Below are positions 23,949 through 33,647 of a stretch of 64,000 nucleotides of DNA, one piece after another; positions within the stretch are counted from its first letter, which is position 1; every line of letters starts with the position of its first letter. The stretch spans positions 1 through 64,000 of the forward strand of contig CAJTOT010000020.1 of NCBI GenBank assembly GCA_910577935.1. Direction: 5' to 3'. This DNA is from an uncultured Hungatella sp. (GTDB lineage: Bacteria > Bacillota > Clostridia > Lachnospirales > Lachnospiraceae). The position numbers were made by a program, and so were the translations under genes. The notes beneath the pieces are model-generated. The model was given only the letters and a program-made list of their open reading frames with translations. It did no database searches and was not told the DNA's origin.

Positions 23949-25001
23949 TCATCCCTCCTGTTTCCTGTCCATATAACTTTTTCTCAGCTGGCCGCAGGCG
24001 CCGCCTATATCGCGGCCCATCTCCCGTCTCACCGTTACGTTGATGCCCTTCCTCTCCAGACATTCCTTAAAAGCAGCGATGGAACGGCTGTCGGACTGCA
24101 CATAATCCCGTTCTTTTATGGGATTCACGGGTATCAGGTTCACATGCCCCTGCTGGTCTCTGATCAGGTCCGCCAGGGCCCGGGCTTCCTCCAGATTGTC
24201 GTTGACCCCCTTCACCAGGCTGTACTCAAAGGTCAGTCTTCTCCCTGTCCTTTTAAAATACAGCCTGCACGCCGAGAGCACATCCTTCAGAGCATACTTG
24301 CAGGCCACCGGCATCAGGGTTTTCCTCACCTGGTCACTGGGCGCGTGCAGGGAGAGAGCCAGGGTGACGGACAATCCTTCCTCCGCCAGTCTCTCGATTC
24401 CCGGCACGATACCGCAGGTGGACACGGTGATATTTCTCTGGCTTAAGTTGAGCCCCCTCTCGTCTGTCACCAGGCGGATAAAGCGGACCAGGCTGTCATA
24501 GTTGTCCAGAGGCTCCCCGGTTCCCATAACCACCACATGGGACACCCTCTCCCCTGTGTCCTTCTGAATCCGGTAAACCTGGGAGAGCATCTCCGACGGC
24601 TTTAAATTCCTCTCCAGGCCTCCCAGGGTCGACGCGCAGAAACGGCATCCCATGCGGCACCCCACCTGTGAGGAGATGCACACGGAATTGCCGTGTTTAT
24701 ATTTCATCAGGACACTCTCGATCACATGTCCGTCCCCCAGCCGGAACAGATATTTCCTGGTGCCGTCCGCCGCGGAAACCTTCACGTCTGCCGCGGACAG
24801 GGCCACCAGCTCATACTCCTCCTCCAGCTGCCTGCGCAGATCCTTTGACAGGTTTGTCATCTCCTCAAAGGAGTCCGCCAGCTTCTCATGTATCCACTGA
24901 AAAATCTGTCTGGCCCGGAAGCCCTGAATCCCCTGTTCCTTCAGGCGAAGCTCCAGCTCTTCCACTGTCAGAGATTTTATATCCGTCTTTTCTGTCATCA
25001 T
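23949..25001 (-). CDS. rlmN: 23S rRNA (adenine2503-C2)-methyltransferase, radical SAM
   Basis: A 350-residue radical SAM enzyme that methylates C2 of A2503 in 23S rRNA and A37 of some tRNAs. The cluster motif CxxxCxxC is in VGCRMGCRFCASTLGG, and GTGEPLDNYD and the catalytic late cysteine in REMGRDIGGACGQL are present. The ATG overlaps the rsmB stop. Position between rsmB and prpC is the conserved one. Confidence 0.96.
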   Translation of the reverse strand: MMTEKTDIKSLTVEELELRLKEQGIQGFRARQIFQWIHEKLADSFEEMTNLSKDLRRQLEEEYELVALSAADVKVSAADGTRKYLFRLGDGHVIESVLMKYKHGNSVCISSQVGCRMGCRFCASTLGGLERNLKPSEMLSQVYRIQKDTGERVSHVVVMGTGEPLDNYDSLVRFIRLVTDERGLNLSQRNITVSTCGIVPGIERLAEEGLSVTLALSLHAPSDQVRKTLMPVACKYALKDVLSACRLYFKRTGRRLTFEYSLVKGVNDNLEEARALADLIRDQQGHVNLIPVNPIKERDYVQSDSRSIAAFKECLERKGINVTVRREMGRDIGGACGQLRKSYMDRKQEG

Positions 25002-26341
25002 ACCCTCTCAAATACCGCCAGAAAGAAACCGTCCCCGGGATAGCTGCCGGGCAGAAGCTGGATATACCCCTGCTTCATAGTCTCTGACCACAGTTTTCTG
25101 TCTAACCGTTCCTCTATATTCACCGGCCTGAGAGGAAAATTCCCCGCAAGCCAGGCTGCATTCTCCTCATTCTCTTTCCTGCTCACCGTGCAGGTGCTGT
25201 ACACCAGGGTTCCCCCCGGCTTCACATACCGCCACACCACAGACAGGATCTCCCTCTGGAGTCCGGCCAGCGCCTCCACAGACTGGAGGGACGCCCGGTA
25301 CTTGATATCCGGCTTCCGCCCTATGATTCCCAGCCCGGAACAGGGCAGGTCCGCAAGGACAATATCTGCTTTCTCCTCCGACTCCCGGTCCGGCACCTGC
25401 GCGTCCATGACCCTGGCCCTTATGTTGGAGAACCCTGAGCGCCGTATATTCTCCGTTATAAGGTTCACCTTGGCCTGGCTTATGTCCCTGGCGTCCACGA
25501 ACCCGTCTGTCCCCAGCAGCTCCGCCATATGCAGGCTCTTCCCGCCTGGGGCGGCGCACACGTCGATGCAGTACTGCCCTTTCTTCGGCGCCGCGGCCTC
25601 GGCCGCCAGACTGGAGCCTAAGTCCTGGACCTGGATCCAGCCTCTGTCAAAAGCCTCCAGGGCCTCCAGATAATCGATTCCGTCCAGATACAGAATATTT
25701 CGGGAATACCCGCTCTCCTCCACGGAGACTCCCTGCGCCTCCAGACTCTCTCTTATGGTCTTTCGGTCCGCCAGGCTGAAATTGCATCGGACGCTCAACC
25801 TTTTCTTCGCCAGAAACGCCTCCAGCATCCTGCGGACAGTGTCTTCCCCGTACACCTCCCTCCACATGTCCACAAGCCACCGGGGCGCGGAATAGCGCAC
25901 CGAATCGTCGGGGAATGCAAACTTCCCCTTCTCTCTGGCGACAGTTCTCAAAACTCCGTTGACAAACCCCTTGAGGCCCTGAAAGCGGCGTCTCGCCGCC
26001 AGCTTCACCGCCTCGTTGCACACCGCACTGTCGGGAATCCGGTCCATATAGAGAATCTGATACACGGACATCCTCAGCAGCGTGCGGATGAAAGGCTTCA
26101 TCCTTGACACAGGAATGCTGGAATACCTGCCGATGACATAGTCGATCTGTATCAGGTATTCTAAAGTCCCCTCCGTCACCCTGGTGACAAAGGCCCTGTC
26201 CTGTTTCTCCAGATACTGGTACTTGCCGAGAGCCTGGTTCAGTACCACATGGCTCAGTCCGTCTCTCTCCAGTATCTCCATAAGCACGTCTGATGCCAGC
26301 TCCCTGGCGTCTGTGCCGTTGCCGTCTTTTCCTTTAGTCAC
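24998..26341 (-). CDS. rsmB: 16S rRNA (cytosine967-C5)-methyltransferase
   Basis: A 447-residue enzyme: N-terminal NusB-like RNA-binding domain (about 10-140) and C-terminal Rossmann methyltransferase. SAM-binding motif I is DVCAAPGGKSLHMAEL; the two catalytic cysteines lie in ADLPCSGLG and YSTCTVSRKENE. I choose the GTG start because GGAGG stands 11 bases before it; the frame also has a TTG six codons earlier with no ribosome site. The start overlaps the end of the zinc-peptidase gene. Confidence 0.94.
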   Translation of the reverse strand: MTKGKDGNGTDARELASDVLMEILERDGLSHVVLNQALGKYQYLEKQDRAFVTRVTEGTLEYLIQIDYVIGRYSSIPVSRMKPFIRTLLRMSVYQILYMDRIPDSAVCNEAVKLAARRRFQGLKGFVNGVLRTVAREKGKFAFPDDSVRYSAPRWLVDMWREVYGEDTVRRMLEAFLAKKRLSVRCNFSLADRKTIRESLEAQGVSVEESGYSRNILYLDGIDYLEALEAFDRGWIQVQDLGSSLAAEAAAPKKGQYCIDVCAAPGGKSLHMAELLGTDGFVDARDISQAKVNLITENIRRSGFSNIRARVMDAQVPDRESEEKADIVLADLPCSGLGIIGRKPDIKYRASLQSVEALAGLQREILSVVWRYVKPGGTLVYSTCTVSRKENEENAAWLAGNFPLRPVNIEERLDRKLWSETMKQGYIQLLPGSYPGDGFFLAVFERV

Positions 26342-27047
26342 GCCTTCTGTTTCCTCCAAACAGTATAATCAGACGAAGCAGCTGCAGAATGGAGGCAGCT
26401 GCCGCTGCCACATAAGTCATGGCCGCCGCTCCCAGGACGCTTCTGGTCTGGGCCACCTCCTGACCGCTTAAAATTCCAAGCTGGTCCACCAGCTTCACCG
26501 CGCGTCCGGAGGCGTTGAGCTCCACGGGAAGGGTGATGAGCTGGAACAGGACAACCATCAAAAACATCCAGATGCCGATCCGGACCAGCATGTTGCTTCC
26601 GCCCATCAAAAGCCCCAGCAAAATCAGGGGCCAGGACAATTTGCTTCCGAAGTTGGCCACCGGAACAAAGGCCGCCCTCATTCTCAGAGGCACATAGCCC
26701 CGGTTGTCCTGGATGGCATGGCCGCACTCGTGGGCCGCCACCCCGATAGCCGCCACCGAGGCAGAGCGGAACACGTCCTCCGACAGGTTCACGGTCTTGG
26801 TCCTGGGGTCATAGTGGTCTGTCAGGCTTCCTGACACGGGACGCACCGACACATCGTAGATGCCCTGGGACTGGAGAAGCCTTCTTGCCGCCTCCTCCCC
26901 CGTCATGCCTGTGGTGCTCCGCACCCTGGAATATTTCGCGAACGTGCTGTTCACCCTGGCTGAAGCCAGAAGGGACAGCGCCGTCCCGATCACCAGAAGA
27001 ATCATCGTTGGATCAAAAAATCCCATTCCATAATAGCCGCCGTACAT
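26334..27047 (-). CDS. YugP-like zinc metallopeptidase, membrane-bound
   Basis: A 237-residue membrane protein of the neutral zinc metallopeptidase family (YugP). One N-terminal helix is followed by a soluble part with the zinc site HECGH in IGVAAHECGHAIQD, then further helices near residues 130-185 and 200-225. The substrate is unknown. AAGGAG lies 8 bases before the chosen ATG (MYGGYYGM); a GTG two codons earlier is too close to the ribosome site. It is embedded between fmt and rsmB as in many Clostridia. Confidence 0.9.
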   Translation of the reverse strand: MYGGYYGMGFFDPTMILLVIGTALSLLASARVNSTFAKYSRVRSTTGMTGEEAARRLLQSQGIYDVSVRPVSGSLTDHYDPRTKTVNLSEDVFRSASVAAIGVAAHECGHAIQDNRGYVPLRMRAAFVPVANFGSKLSWPLILLGLLMGGSNMLVRIGIWMFLMVVLFQLITLPVELNASGRAVKLVDQLGILSGQEVAQTRSVLGAAAMTYVAAAAASILQLLRLIILFGGNRRRD

Positions 27048-27127
27048 ACCCACAGCTCCTTTCTATGCAACTGTTCTGCTCTCGTCAAAATCTTTTGCTT
27101 CTCCGGCAAAATCCGCCGCCGGTTCGT

Positions 27128-28066
27128 CTACCCCAGGCTTCCGAACACAGTGCCTGCCTCCACAGGGTATCCCCGGAGAAACGCGTCTGTTCCCATGCGC
27201 TTCTTTCCCTCGGGCTGCAGTTCCAGAAGGGACAGCGCCCCCTTCCCCGTCTTCACCAGGATGGTGTTCTTGTCCGTGTAGACCACCTGGCCGCAGACGC
27301 CTTCATGCTCTCTGTCAACCACGGCGGCTTTCCAGATCTTAAGGGTCTTTCCCTTCCACCCGGTGTAGGTTCCCGGCCAGGAGTTCAACCCCCTCACCAG
27401 CCTCTCGATGGCCTCCGCCTCCATGGTCCAGTCGATGTCCCCCATGGTCTTTTTCAGCATCTTGGCATAGCAGGTCCCCTGGTCTGTCTGGGGAGTTCTC
27501 ACGAGAGTTCCCGCCTCCAGTTTTCTCAAGGTGGATATGATGAGCCGGGCGCCTGCCTCCTTCAGCTTGTCGTGAAGGCTGTCGCCGGTCTCGTCCTCGG
27601 CGATGGACACCGCCTCTTTCTCAAGCATATCTCCCGTATCGATCCCTTCATCCATCATCATGGTGGTTACCCCGGTCTCTTTCTCCCCGTCGATGACCGC
27701 CCACTGAATGGGAGCCGCCCCCCGGTACTTGGGAAGAAGAGAGGCGTGGACATTGACACAGCCCATGGCCGGGATATCCAGAACCGCCCTGGTAAGGATC
27801 TGGCCAAAGGCCACCACCACCATAATATCCGGCCCAAGCCCCTTTAGTACCTCCACAAATTCCGGTTCCCGCACTTTCCGGGGCTGGTACACAGGAATAT
27901 TGTACCGGAGCGCTTTCTCCTTCACGGGAGTCATAAGCACCGCCTTCCCTCTCCCCTTAGGCTTGTCCGGCTGGGTCACTACCCCCACAACCTGGTGGCC
28001 TTCCTCCACGAGAGCCTCCAGCACAGGAACGGAAAACTCCGGGGTTCCCATAAATACAATCCTCAT
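27128..28066 (-). CDS. fmt: Methionyl-tRNA formyltransferase
   Basis: Formylates initiator Met-tRNA using 10-formyl-THF. The 312-residue protein begins MRIVFMGTPEFSVPVLEAL, has the catalytic Asn-His-Asp set in GCVNVHASLLPKYRGAAPI and GIDTGDML, and a C-terminal tRNA-binding beta barrel. GAGGAGGAG at the end of def serves as its ribosome site, which fixes the start 20 codons inside a longer open frame. Works in sequence with Def encoded just upstream, and with 10-formyl-THF supplied by the Fhs product nearby. Confidence 0.97.
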   Translation of the reverse strand: MRIVFMGTPEFSVPVLEALVEEGHQVVGVVTQPDKPKGRGKAVLMTPVKEKALRYNIPVYQPRKVREPEFVEVLKGLGPDIMVVVAFGQILTRAVLDIPAMGCVNVHASLLPKYRGAAPIQWAVIDGEKETGVTTMMMDEGIDTGDMLEKEAVSIAEDETGDSLHDKLKEAGARLIISTLRKLEAGTLVRTPQTDQGTCYAKMLKKTMGDIDWTMEAEAIERLVRGLNSWPGTYTGWKGKTLKIWKAAVVDREHEGVCGQVVYTDKNTILVKTGKGALSLLELQPEGKKRMGTDAFLRGYPVEAGTVFGSLG

Positions 28067-28067
28067 T

Positions 28068-28547
28068 CTACTCCTCCTCTTCCAGATCCTCCACGTCCTG
28101 GAGTTCTCCCTCCACATGGGAGACATACAGCTCGCCCTTTAAGTGGTCGCACTCATGGCAGATGGCGCGGGCAAGCATCCCCTCGCCTTCAAGGATAAAT
28201 GGTTCCATGTGCTCATCATAGGCTCTGACTCTGACGCGGTCAGGTCTTGTGACCACGCCGGCTTTGCCCGGAACGCTCAGACAGCCCTCCTGGCCCGTCT
28301 GGCTTCCCTCCTCCTCAAGAATCTCCGGATTGATCAGGAGATACTGATCCCCGTCCTCCACATCGATGACCACGATCTGTCTCAGGACTCCCACCTGGGG
28401 TGCCGCCAGCCCCACGCCGCAGTTCTCGTACATCGTCTCAAACATATCGTCGATAAGCTGCTGTATCCTGGGGGTCACCTCCTTCACAGGCTTACACTTC
28501 TTATAAAGGATCTCATCTCCGATGATCCTGACCTGTCTCAATGCCAT
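28068..28547 (-). CDS. def: Peptide deformylase
   Basis: Removes the formyl group from nascent proteins. The 159-residue length is normal for the short Firmicute type. The three motifs are GVGLAAPQVG, EGCLSVPG and the metal-binding HECDH in ICHECDHLKGELY. The C-terminal tail is acidic (DVEDLEEEE). It is followed one base later by fmt. Confidence 0.97.
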   Translation of the reverse strand: MALRQVRIIGDEILYKKCKPVKEVTPRIQQLIDDMFETMYENCGVGLAAPQVGVLRQIVVIDVEDGDQYLLINPEILEEEGSQTGQEGCLSVPGKAGVVTRPDRVRVRAYDEHMEPFILEGEGMLARAICHECDHLKGELYVSHVEGELQDVEDLEEEE

Positions 28548-28565
28548 GTTTACTTATCCTCTCTT

Positions 28566-30782
28566 TCACGCGAAATCGTACTGGACGGCCACATATCCGT
28601 GCCATGCCGCCTGACGGCTTTTTTCTTCCATATGGTTTTTTAATTTTATTAGTATATCATAATTTTCATGTTTCAAGTATAAATTTTTTCTATATATATC
28701 ATTAACTTTGTAAATCGGGGCCTGGGCAGGGCCGATGATCTGGATTTCCTCCTGCCCCGAAGCCTCCGCGGCCCACCGGTTCATGTCCTCCACGGCCTCA
28801 GAAAGAACCGCCTCCCGTCCGCAGGAGGCAAGAACCGTCAGCATCTGACAGGAAGGCGGATAGCCCAGCATGTCCCTAAACACCATCTCCTGGCTGTAGA
28901 AGGATTCATAGTCCTGGCCGGCAGCGCACCGTATGCTGTAGTGCTCCGGATTGTAGGTCTGAATCAGAACCTCCCCTGACAGCTCATCCCGGCCTGCCCG
29001 GCCCGCCGCCTGGGTCAGCAGCTGAAACGTCCTCTCGCCGCACCTGAAGTCCGACGTGTACAGGGACAGATCCGCCGCCAGCACCCCCACAAGCGTCACC
29101 TTGGGAAAATCGTGTCCCTTCACGATCATCTGGGTCCCTATGAGAATGTCCGCCTGCCCGTCGGCAAAAGCTGACAGAATCTCCTGGTGCCCGTTCTTCT
29201 TGGACGTGGTGTCCATGTCCATCCGCAGGACTCTCGCCTGGGGAAACATTTTCTTCGTCAGCTCCTCGATCTTCTGCGTCCCTGTCCCGAATCCGGCGAT
29301 GTAGGGGGAACCGCAGGAAGGGCATCGGTCAGGGGACTTGACCTCATAGCCGCAGTAATGGCACACCAGCTTCTGCCCGAAGTGGAGGGTCAATGTCACG
29401 TCGCAGTGGGGACATTTGACCGCCTCGCCGCAGGAGCGGCAGGACACGAAGCTGGCGTACCCTCTCCTGTTCATAAAAAGCATGGTCTGCTGCCCCTTGT
29501 CAAGCCTCTCCCTCATGGCCTCCTGAAGTCTGCGGCTGAAGATGGATTTGTTGCCTTCCTTCAATTCCTCCCTGAGGTCGATGACCTGGACCGCAGCCAT
29601 GCGGCTGTCCCGTTTCGCCCGCCTCGTCAGGCGGTACAGGCGGTACCGGCCTGCCAGAGCCCTGGAGTAGGCCTCCAGGGACGGGGTGGCGGAGCCCAGA
29701 ACCACAGATGCTTTATTCAGCCCCGCCAGATACACGGCCGTCTCCCTGGCGTGGTATCTGGGGGAAGTCTCGCTTTTGTAGGCAGTCTCGTGCTCCTCGT
29801 CGATGATGATCAGCCCCAGGCGGGAAAAGGGGGTAAAGAGCGCCGACCTGGGACCTATCATGATGCGGACCTCCCCGCTTTTTGCCCTCTCCATCTGGTC
29901 ATAGCGCTCCCCGGCAGACATGCGGGAGTTGATGATGGACACCACTCCCCCGAACCGCCGGTAAAATCTCATCACGGTCTGGTAAGTGAGGGCGATCTCC
30001 GGAATCAGGACGATCACCTGCCTCCCCTCCTCCAGAACACGGCTGATCATCTCCATGTACACTTCCGTCTTGCCGCTGCCTGTGACCCCGTAGAGCAGAT
30101 AAGTCTCTCTGATTCCCCTGGCATACCTCTCTGAAAAATCAGCCGCGATCCGGCTCTGCTCCTGGTTGAGGCAAACCCCTCTCTCCCCCGGTTTTTCCTG
30201 TATCCTGGGGTTGCGGGACACAGTCTCAGACTCCAGGGCGATCAGCCCCTTCTCCGCCATGGGCTTTAAGGAAGCCGCCGACAGATTCATCTGGCTGACA
30301 GCCACCTGGTACGGGATCTCCTCCGTCTGGGTCAGCGCCATGAGAAGCCGCTCCCTCGCCTTGTAATGCTTTTTCCCCGCCTCCTCGGCCGCCTTCCTGG
30401 TCTCCTCCTCTGTCATGAGGCGGCGGATCAGGCGGATCTGCTTGGGCTTCACCTTCTGCTTTACGGGAAGCACCGTCTTCAGAGCCTGGTTCATGGTGGC
30501 GCCGTACCTCTCCTTCAGCCACCACGCAACCTGAATCAGCTGGGACTCTGCCGTCACGCTTCCGGCACAAACCCCAGCCACTTCCTTGATCCGTTCCCTG
30601 TCAAATTCCTCTTTCTCCGTCAGCTCCACCACGTAGCCTCTGCGCAGGCGGCCGCCTGCGCCGAAGGGAACCTCCACCCGGGTTCCCACTCCAATCTCCT
30701 TCTCCAGCCTGGGAGGAATCCGATACTGAAACGTCTTATCTACTTTTTCGTGAGAGATATCAATGATGATGTTGGCATACAT
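28566..30782 (-). CDS. priA: Primosomal protein N' (replication restart helicase)
   Basis: Restarts collapsed replication forks. The 738-residue protein has the N-terminal 3'-end binding domain (MYANIIIDISHEKVDKTFQY), the helicase with Walker A YGVTGSGKTEVY and IIIDEEHE, and eight zinc-ligand cysteines in the CRSCGEAVKCPHC / CHYCGYEVKSPDRCPSC region. The start overlaps the murF end by 23 bases, supported by the conserved N-terminus. It heads the def-fmt-yugP-rsmB string. Confidence 0.97.
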   Translation of the reverse strand: MYANIIIDISHEKVDKTFQYRIPPRLEKEIGVGTRVEVPFGAGGRLRRGYVVELTEKEEFDRERIKEVAGVCAGSVTAESQLIQVAWWLKERYGATMNQALKTVLPVKQKVKPKQIRLIRRLMTEEETRKAAEEAGKKHYKARERLLMALTQTEEIPYQVAVSQMNLSAASLKPMAEKGLIALESETVSRNPRIQEKPGERGVCLNQEQSRIAADFSERYARGIRETYLLYGVTGSGKTEVYMEMISRVLEEGRQVIVLIPEIALTYQTVMRFYRRFGGVVSIINSRMSAGERYDQMERAKSGEVRIMIGPRSALFTPFSRLGLIIIDEEHETAYKSETSPRYHARETAVYLAGLNKASVVLGSATPSLEAYSRALAGRYRLYRLTRRAKRDSRMAAVQVIDLREELKEGNKSIFSRRLQEAMRERLDKGQQTMLFMNRRGYASFVSCRSCGEAVKCPHCDVTLTLHFGQKLVCHYCGYEVKSPDRCPSCGSPYIAGFGTGTQKIEELTKKMFPQARVLRMDMDTTSKKNGHQEILSAFADGQADILIGTQMIVKGHDFPKVTLVGVLAADLSLYTSDFRCGERTFQLLTQAAGRAGRDELSGEVLIQTYNPEHYSIRCAAGQDYESFYSQEMVFRDMLGYPPSCQMLTVLASCGREAVLSEAVEDMNRWAAEASGQEEIQIIGPAQAPIYKVNDIYRKNLYLKHENYDILIKLKNHMEEKSRQAAWHGYVAVQYDFA

Positions 30783-32148
30783 ACTGTGCCACCTCTCCTA
30801 ACTTCATGCTGTTGGAGCCCTTGAACAAAACCGCGTCCCCCTCTGTCAGCCGCTCCAGAAGATAGGCTTTGAGCTCCTCCTTCTCCTGAAAATGGACGGC
30901 CTCAAGGCTGGGATTCCGCCCCATGGCTCCTCTTTCTATTTCCCGCGCCAGCTCTCCCAGGGTCAAAAGAACGTCCACACGGCGATCTCCCAGGTATTCT
31001 CCCACCTCCCGGTGATAACGGCCCTCTTCCTCACCCAGCTCCTTCATATCCGCCAGAACTGCCACACGGCGCCGGCGCTTCTCCAGGGAGGATAGAATAT
31101 CCACGGCCCCCTTCATGGAAGCCGGGCTGGCATTGTACGTGTCGTCGATAAAGAGTATCCCGCCTCTCTCACTGAGCTGCTGCCGCCCTCTATATCCCTC
31201 ATATGTCTCCAGGGCCCTGGCCGCCTTTTCCAGGGAGACGCCGTTAAGATCAGCCGCTGCCAGAGCCGCCAGGGCGTTGCCCACCTGGTGGGCTCCCATG
31301 ACCTTGAGGGCCACGGGAATTCTCTCTCCCCGGCATACAGCCGTGAAAGACGGATACCCGTCTGTGACGCGAATGTCCTCCGCCCTGTAGTCATGGCTCT
31401 TTCCCGTGCCGTAAAACACGGCGCGGCATCCTTCCTTCGCCTTGCTTTTTGCCAGCCACGGGTCATCCCCGTTGAGGATCAGGGTCCCGCCGGGTTTCAG
31501 CCCGTCCTGTATGGACATTTTCTCCCGGTAAATGTTCTCCTGGCTTCCCAGCTGTCCGATGTGGGTCACGCCGATGTTGGTGATCACCGCCATGTCCGGG
31601 CCGGCGATCTTCGCGATCACCGTCATCTCTCCCGGCTCGCTCATCCCCAGCTCCACCACGGCGATATCATAATCCTCTCTTCCCATCTCCCACATGGTCA
31701 CCGGCACGCCCACCTGGCTGTTGTAGTTGCCCGGCGTCTTGAACACCTGCCGCTGCGCCGAGAGGGCCGCCGCCACCATCTCCCTGGTGGTGGTCTTGCC
31801 CACGCTTCCCGTGATTCCTATGACGGGAAGGGCAAGGCGGCTCCGGCAGTATGTCCCAAGGGCCTGGAGGGCTTTTTTTGTGTCCTCCACCCGAATCCAT
31901 GCTGCCTTTGCCCCCCGAGGCGCCTCATCGTGTTCGCTGGTGAACACCGCCGACGCCCCATTCTCCTCCGCCTGCAGCAAAAATCTGTGGGCGTCCACCT
32001 TCTCCCCAATAAGGGGAACGAACAAATCGTTCCCCTCCATGATGTTGGAATTCAGGCTGATGTGTTCCACCGGCGTCTTTGGGGAGCCCTGAAGAAGGAT
32101 TCCCCCTGACGCCTCCGCAATGCTGCCTGCTGTCATATTTCTCATCAC
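30760..32148 (-). CDS. murF: UDP-MurNAc-tripeptide-D-Ala-D-Ala ligase
   Basis: Adds D-Ala-D-Ala to the UDP-MurNAc-tripeptide in peptidoglycan precursor synthesis. The 462 residues show the Mur-ligase plan: N-terminal UDP-binding domain, ATP-binding central domain with GITGSVGKTTTREM, the Glu/His metal segment (AVVELGMSEPGEM), and C-terminal domain with IDDTYNASPASM. It overlaps murE upstream by four bases (ATGA) and priA downstream. Several in-frame ATGs near the start leave the first 4 residues uncertain. Confidence 0.96.
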   Translation of the reverse strand: MMRNMTAGSIAEASGGILLQGSPKTPVEHISLNSNIMEGNDLFVPLIGEKVDAHRFLLQAEENGASAVFTSEHDEAPRGAKAAWIRVEDTKKALQALGTYCRSRLALPVIGITGSVGKTTTREMVAAALSAQRQVFKTPGNYNSQVGVPVTMWEMGREDYDIAVVELGMSEPGEMTVIAKIAGPDMAVITNIGVTHIGQLGSQENIYREKMSIQDGLKPGGTLILNGDDPWLAKSKAKEGCRAVFYGTGKSHDYRAEDIRVTDGYPSFTAVCRGERIPVALKVMGAHQVGNALAALAAADLNGVSLEKAARALETYEGYRGRQQLSERGGILFIDDTYNASPASMKGAVDILSSLEKRRRRVAVLADMKELGEEEGRYHREVGEYLGDRRVDVLLTLGELAREIERGAMGRNPSLEAVHFQEKEELKAYLLERLTEGDAVLFKGSNSMKLGEVAQYVCQHHH

Positions 32149-33632
32149 ACGCCTCCCTCTCCCTGTTCCAGTTTGCTGATTGTCTCCTCTATGACCTGGC
32201 GGTCTAAAAAGGGATAGCGCACGCCCTCTATCTCCTGATAATCTTCATGCCCCTTCCCGATGACCGCGATCATGTCTCCCGGCTGGGCGTGGGTGATGCT
32301 GTATTCAATGGCCTTTCGCCGGTCGGGGATCTCCACGTAGGCCCCGCCGGTCTTCTCAATGCTGCCTCTGATGTCCGCGATGATATCCTCCGGCTTCTCG
32401 TACCGGGAATTATCGGAGGTGAGAATGCACAGATCCGCCAGCTTTCCTCCGATCTCCCCCATGGAATATCTCCGGTCCCTGGAGCGGTTTCCCCCGCAGC
32501 CAAAGACGCACACCAGGCGCCTGGGGTGATAATCTCTCAAGGTGGTCAGCAGGCTCTCCATGCTCACGGCGTTGTGGGCATAATCCACGATCACCGTGCA
32601 CCGGGGCGACGTGTGGACGATCTCCATCCTGCCGTTGACGTACATGTGCTCCAGGGCGTGGCTGACTTTCTCCTCCGGAAGGTCCAGAAAACTGCACGCG
32701 CACACGGCCGCCATGGCGTTGTAGACATTGAATCTGCCGGGGATATTTACCCTCACCTCCAGGTTCAACTGCCCCTTCACCAGAAAATCCAGCCCTACGA
32801 AATCATTTTCCGACACATACCGGATATCCGAGGCCATGAAATCCGCCTCCTTCTCCAGCCCGTAGGTGTAAAGCCTGCAGGTGCTGTCCTTCACGATCTG
32901 TTCAAAATGCCCGTCGTCCCGGTTCACAAGCCCTGTTTTACAGTGGTTCAGAAGACGGGATTTATAGTACAGGTACTCCTCAAAGCTCTCATGCTCGTCA
33001 GGGCCAATGTGATCCCTGGAAATGTTGGTAAAAATTCCGTAATCAAACTCAATGCCGTCCACCCGGTGCATCTTCATCCCCTGGGATGAGACCTCCATGA
33101 TCATATACTGGCATCCGGCCTCTGCCATGCGGGCAAAATACTGATGCAGCTCATAGGACTCCGGTGTGGTGTTCACCGTGGGCCAGGTTTTGTCCCCGAT
33201 GACCGCCCCCGCCGTGCCGATCAGTCCCACCTTCTTTCCCGCCGCCTCCAGGATGGCCTTGAGCATGTAGGTGGTTGTGGTCTTTCCCTTGGTTCCCGTG
33301 ACGCCGATGCAGGTCATCTTCCCTGCAGGGTAGCCAAACCTGGCCGCCGACAGCCAGGCCAGGGCCCTGCGGCCGCTTTTTACCTGAAACACCGTGATGT
33401 TCTCCGGCAGCGGGCCGGGCAGCTCCTCAAGCCCCCTCTCCACCACCAGGACCGAGGCTCCCGCCTCAAGCGCCTGGGGGATAAAGTCGTGGGAATCTGT
33501 CTTTGTGCCCTTCATGCACACGAACACCGCGCCGGGGGCAGCTTTTCTGGAATCGTACACCACTTCCTCCGCTTCCCGGTCCGGGTCTCCTGCCAGGCAA
33601 ATATATTCTTCAAGGCTTTCCGATACGTTCAT
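32145..33632 (-). CDS. murE: UDP-MurNAc-tripeptide synthetase (MurE), probably meso-DAP adding
   Basis: Adds the third amino acid to UDP-MurNAc-Ala-Glu. The 495-residue protein has TGTKGKTTTTYML (ATP), the carbamylated-lysine region and VDYAHNAVSMESLL. The amino-acid-recognition motif reads DNSR rather than the DNPR of meso-DAP enzymes; the arginine that binds the DAP carboxylate is kept, so DAP is the best inference. GGAGG stands 6 bases before the chosen ATG; four extra codons upstream lack a site. Confidence 0.95.
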   Translation of the reverse strand: MNVSESLEEYICLAGDPDREAEEVVYDSRKAAPGAVFVCMKGTKTDSHDFIPQALEAGASVLVVERGLEELPGPLPENITVFQVKSGRRALAWLSAARFGYPAGKMTCIGVTGTKGKTTTTYMLKAILEAAGKKVGLIGTAGAVIGDKTWPTVNTTPESYELHQYFARMAEAGCQYMIMEVSSQGMKMHRVDGIEFDYGIFTNISRDHIGPDEHESFEEYLYYKSRLLNHCKTGLVNRDDGHFEQIVKDSTCRLYTYGLEKEADFMASDIRYVSENDFVGLDFLVKGQLNLEVRVNIPGRFNVYNAMAAVCACSFLDLPEEKVSHALEHMYVNGRMEIVHTSPRCTVIVDYAHNAVSMESLLTTLRDYHPRRLVCVFGCGGNRSRDRRYSMGEIGGKLADLCILTSDNSRYEKPEDIIADIRGSIEKTGGAYVEIPDRRKAIEYSITHAQPGDMIAVIGKGHEDYQEIEGVRYPFLDRQVIEETISKLEQGEGGV

Positions 33633-33647
33633 GCCTTCCTCCAAAAT

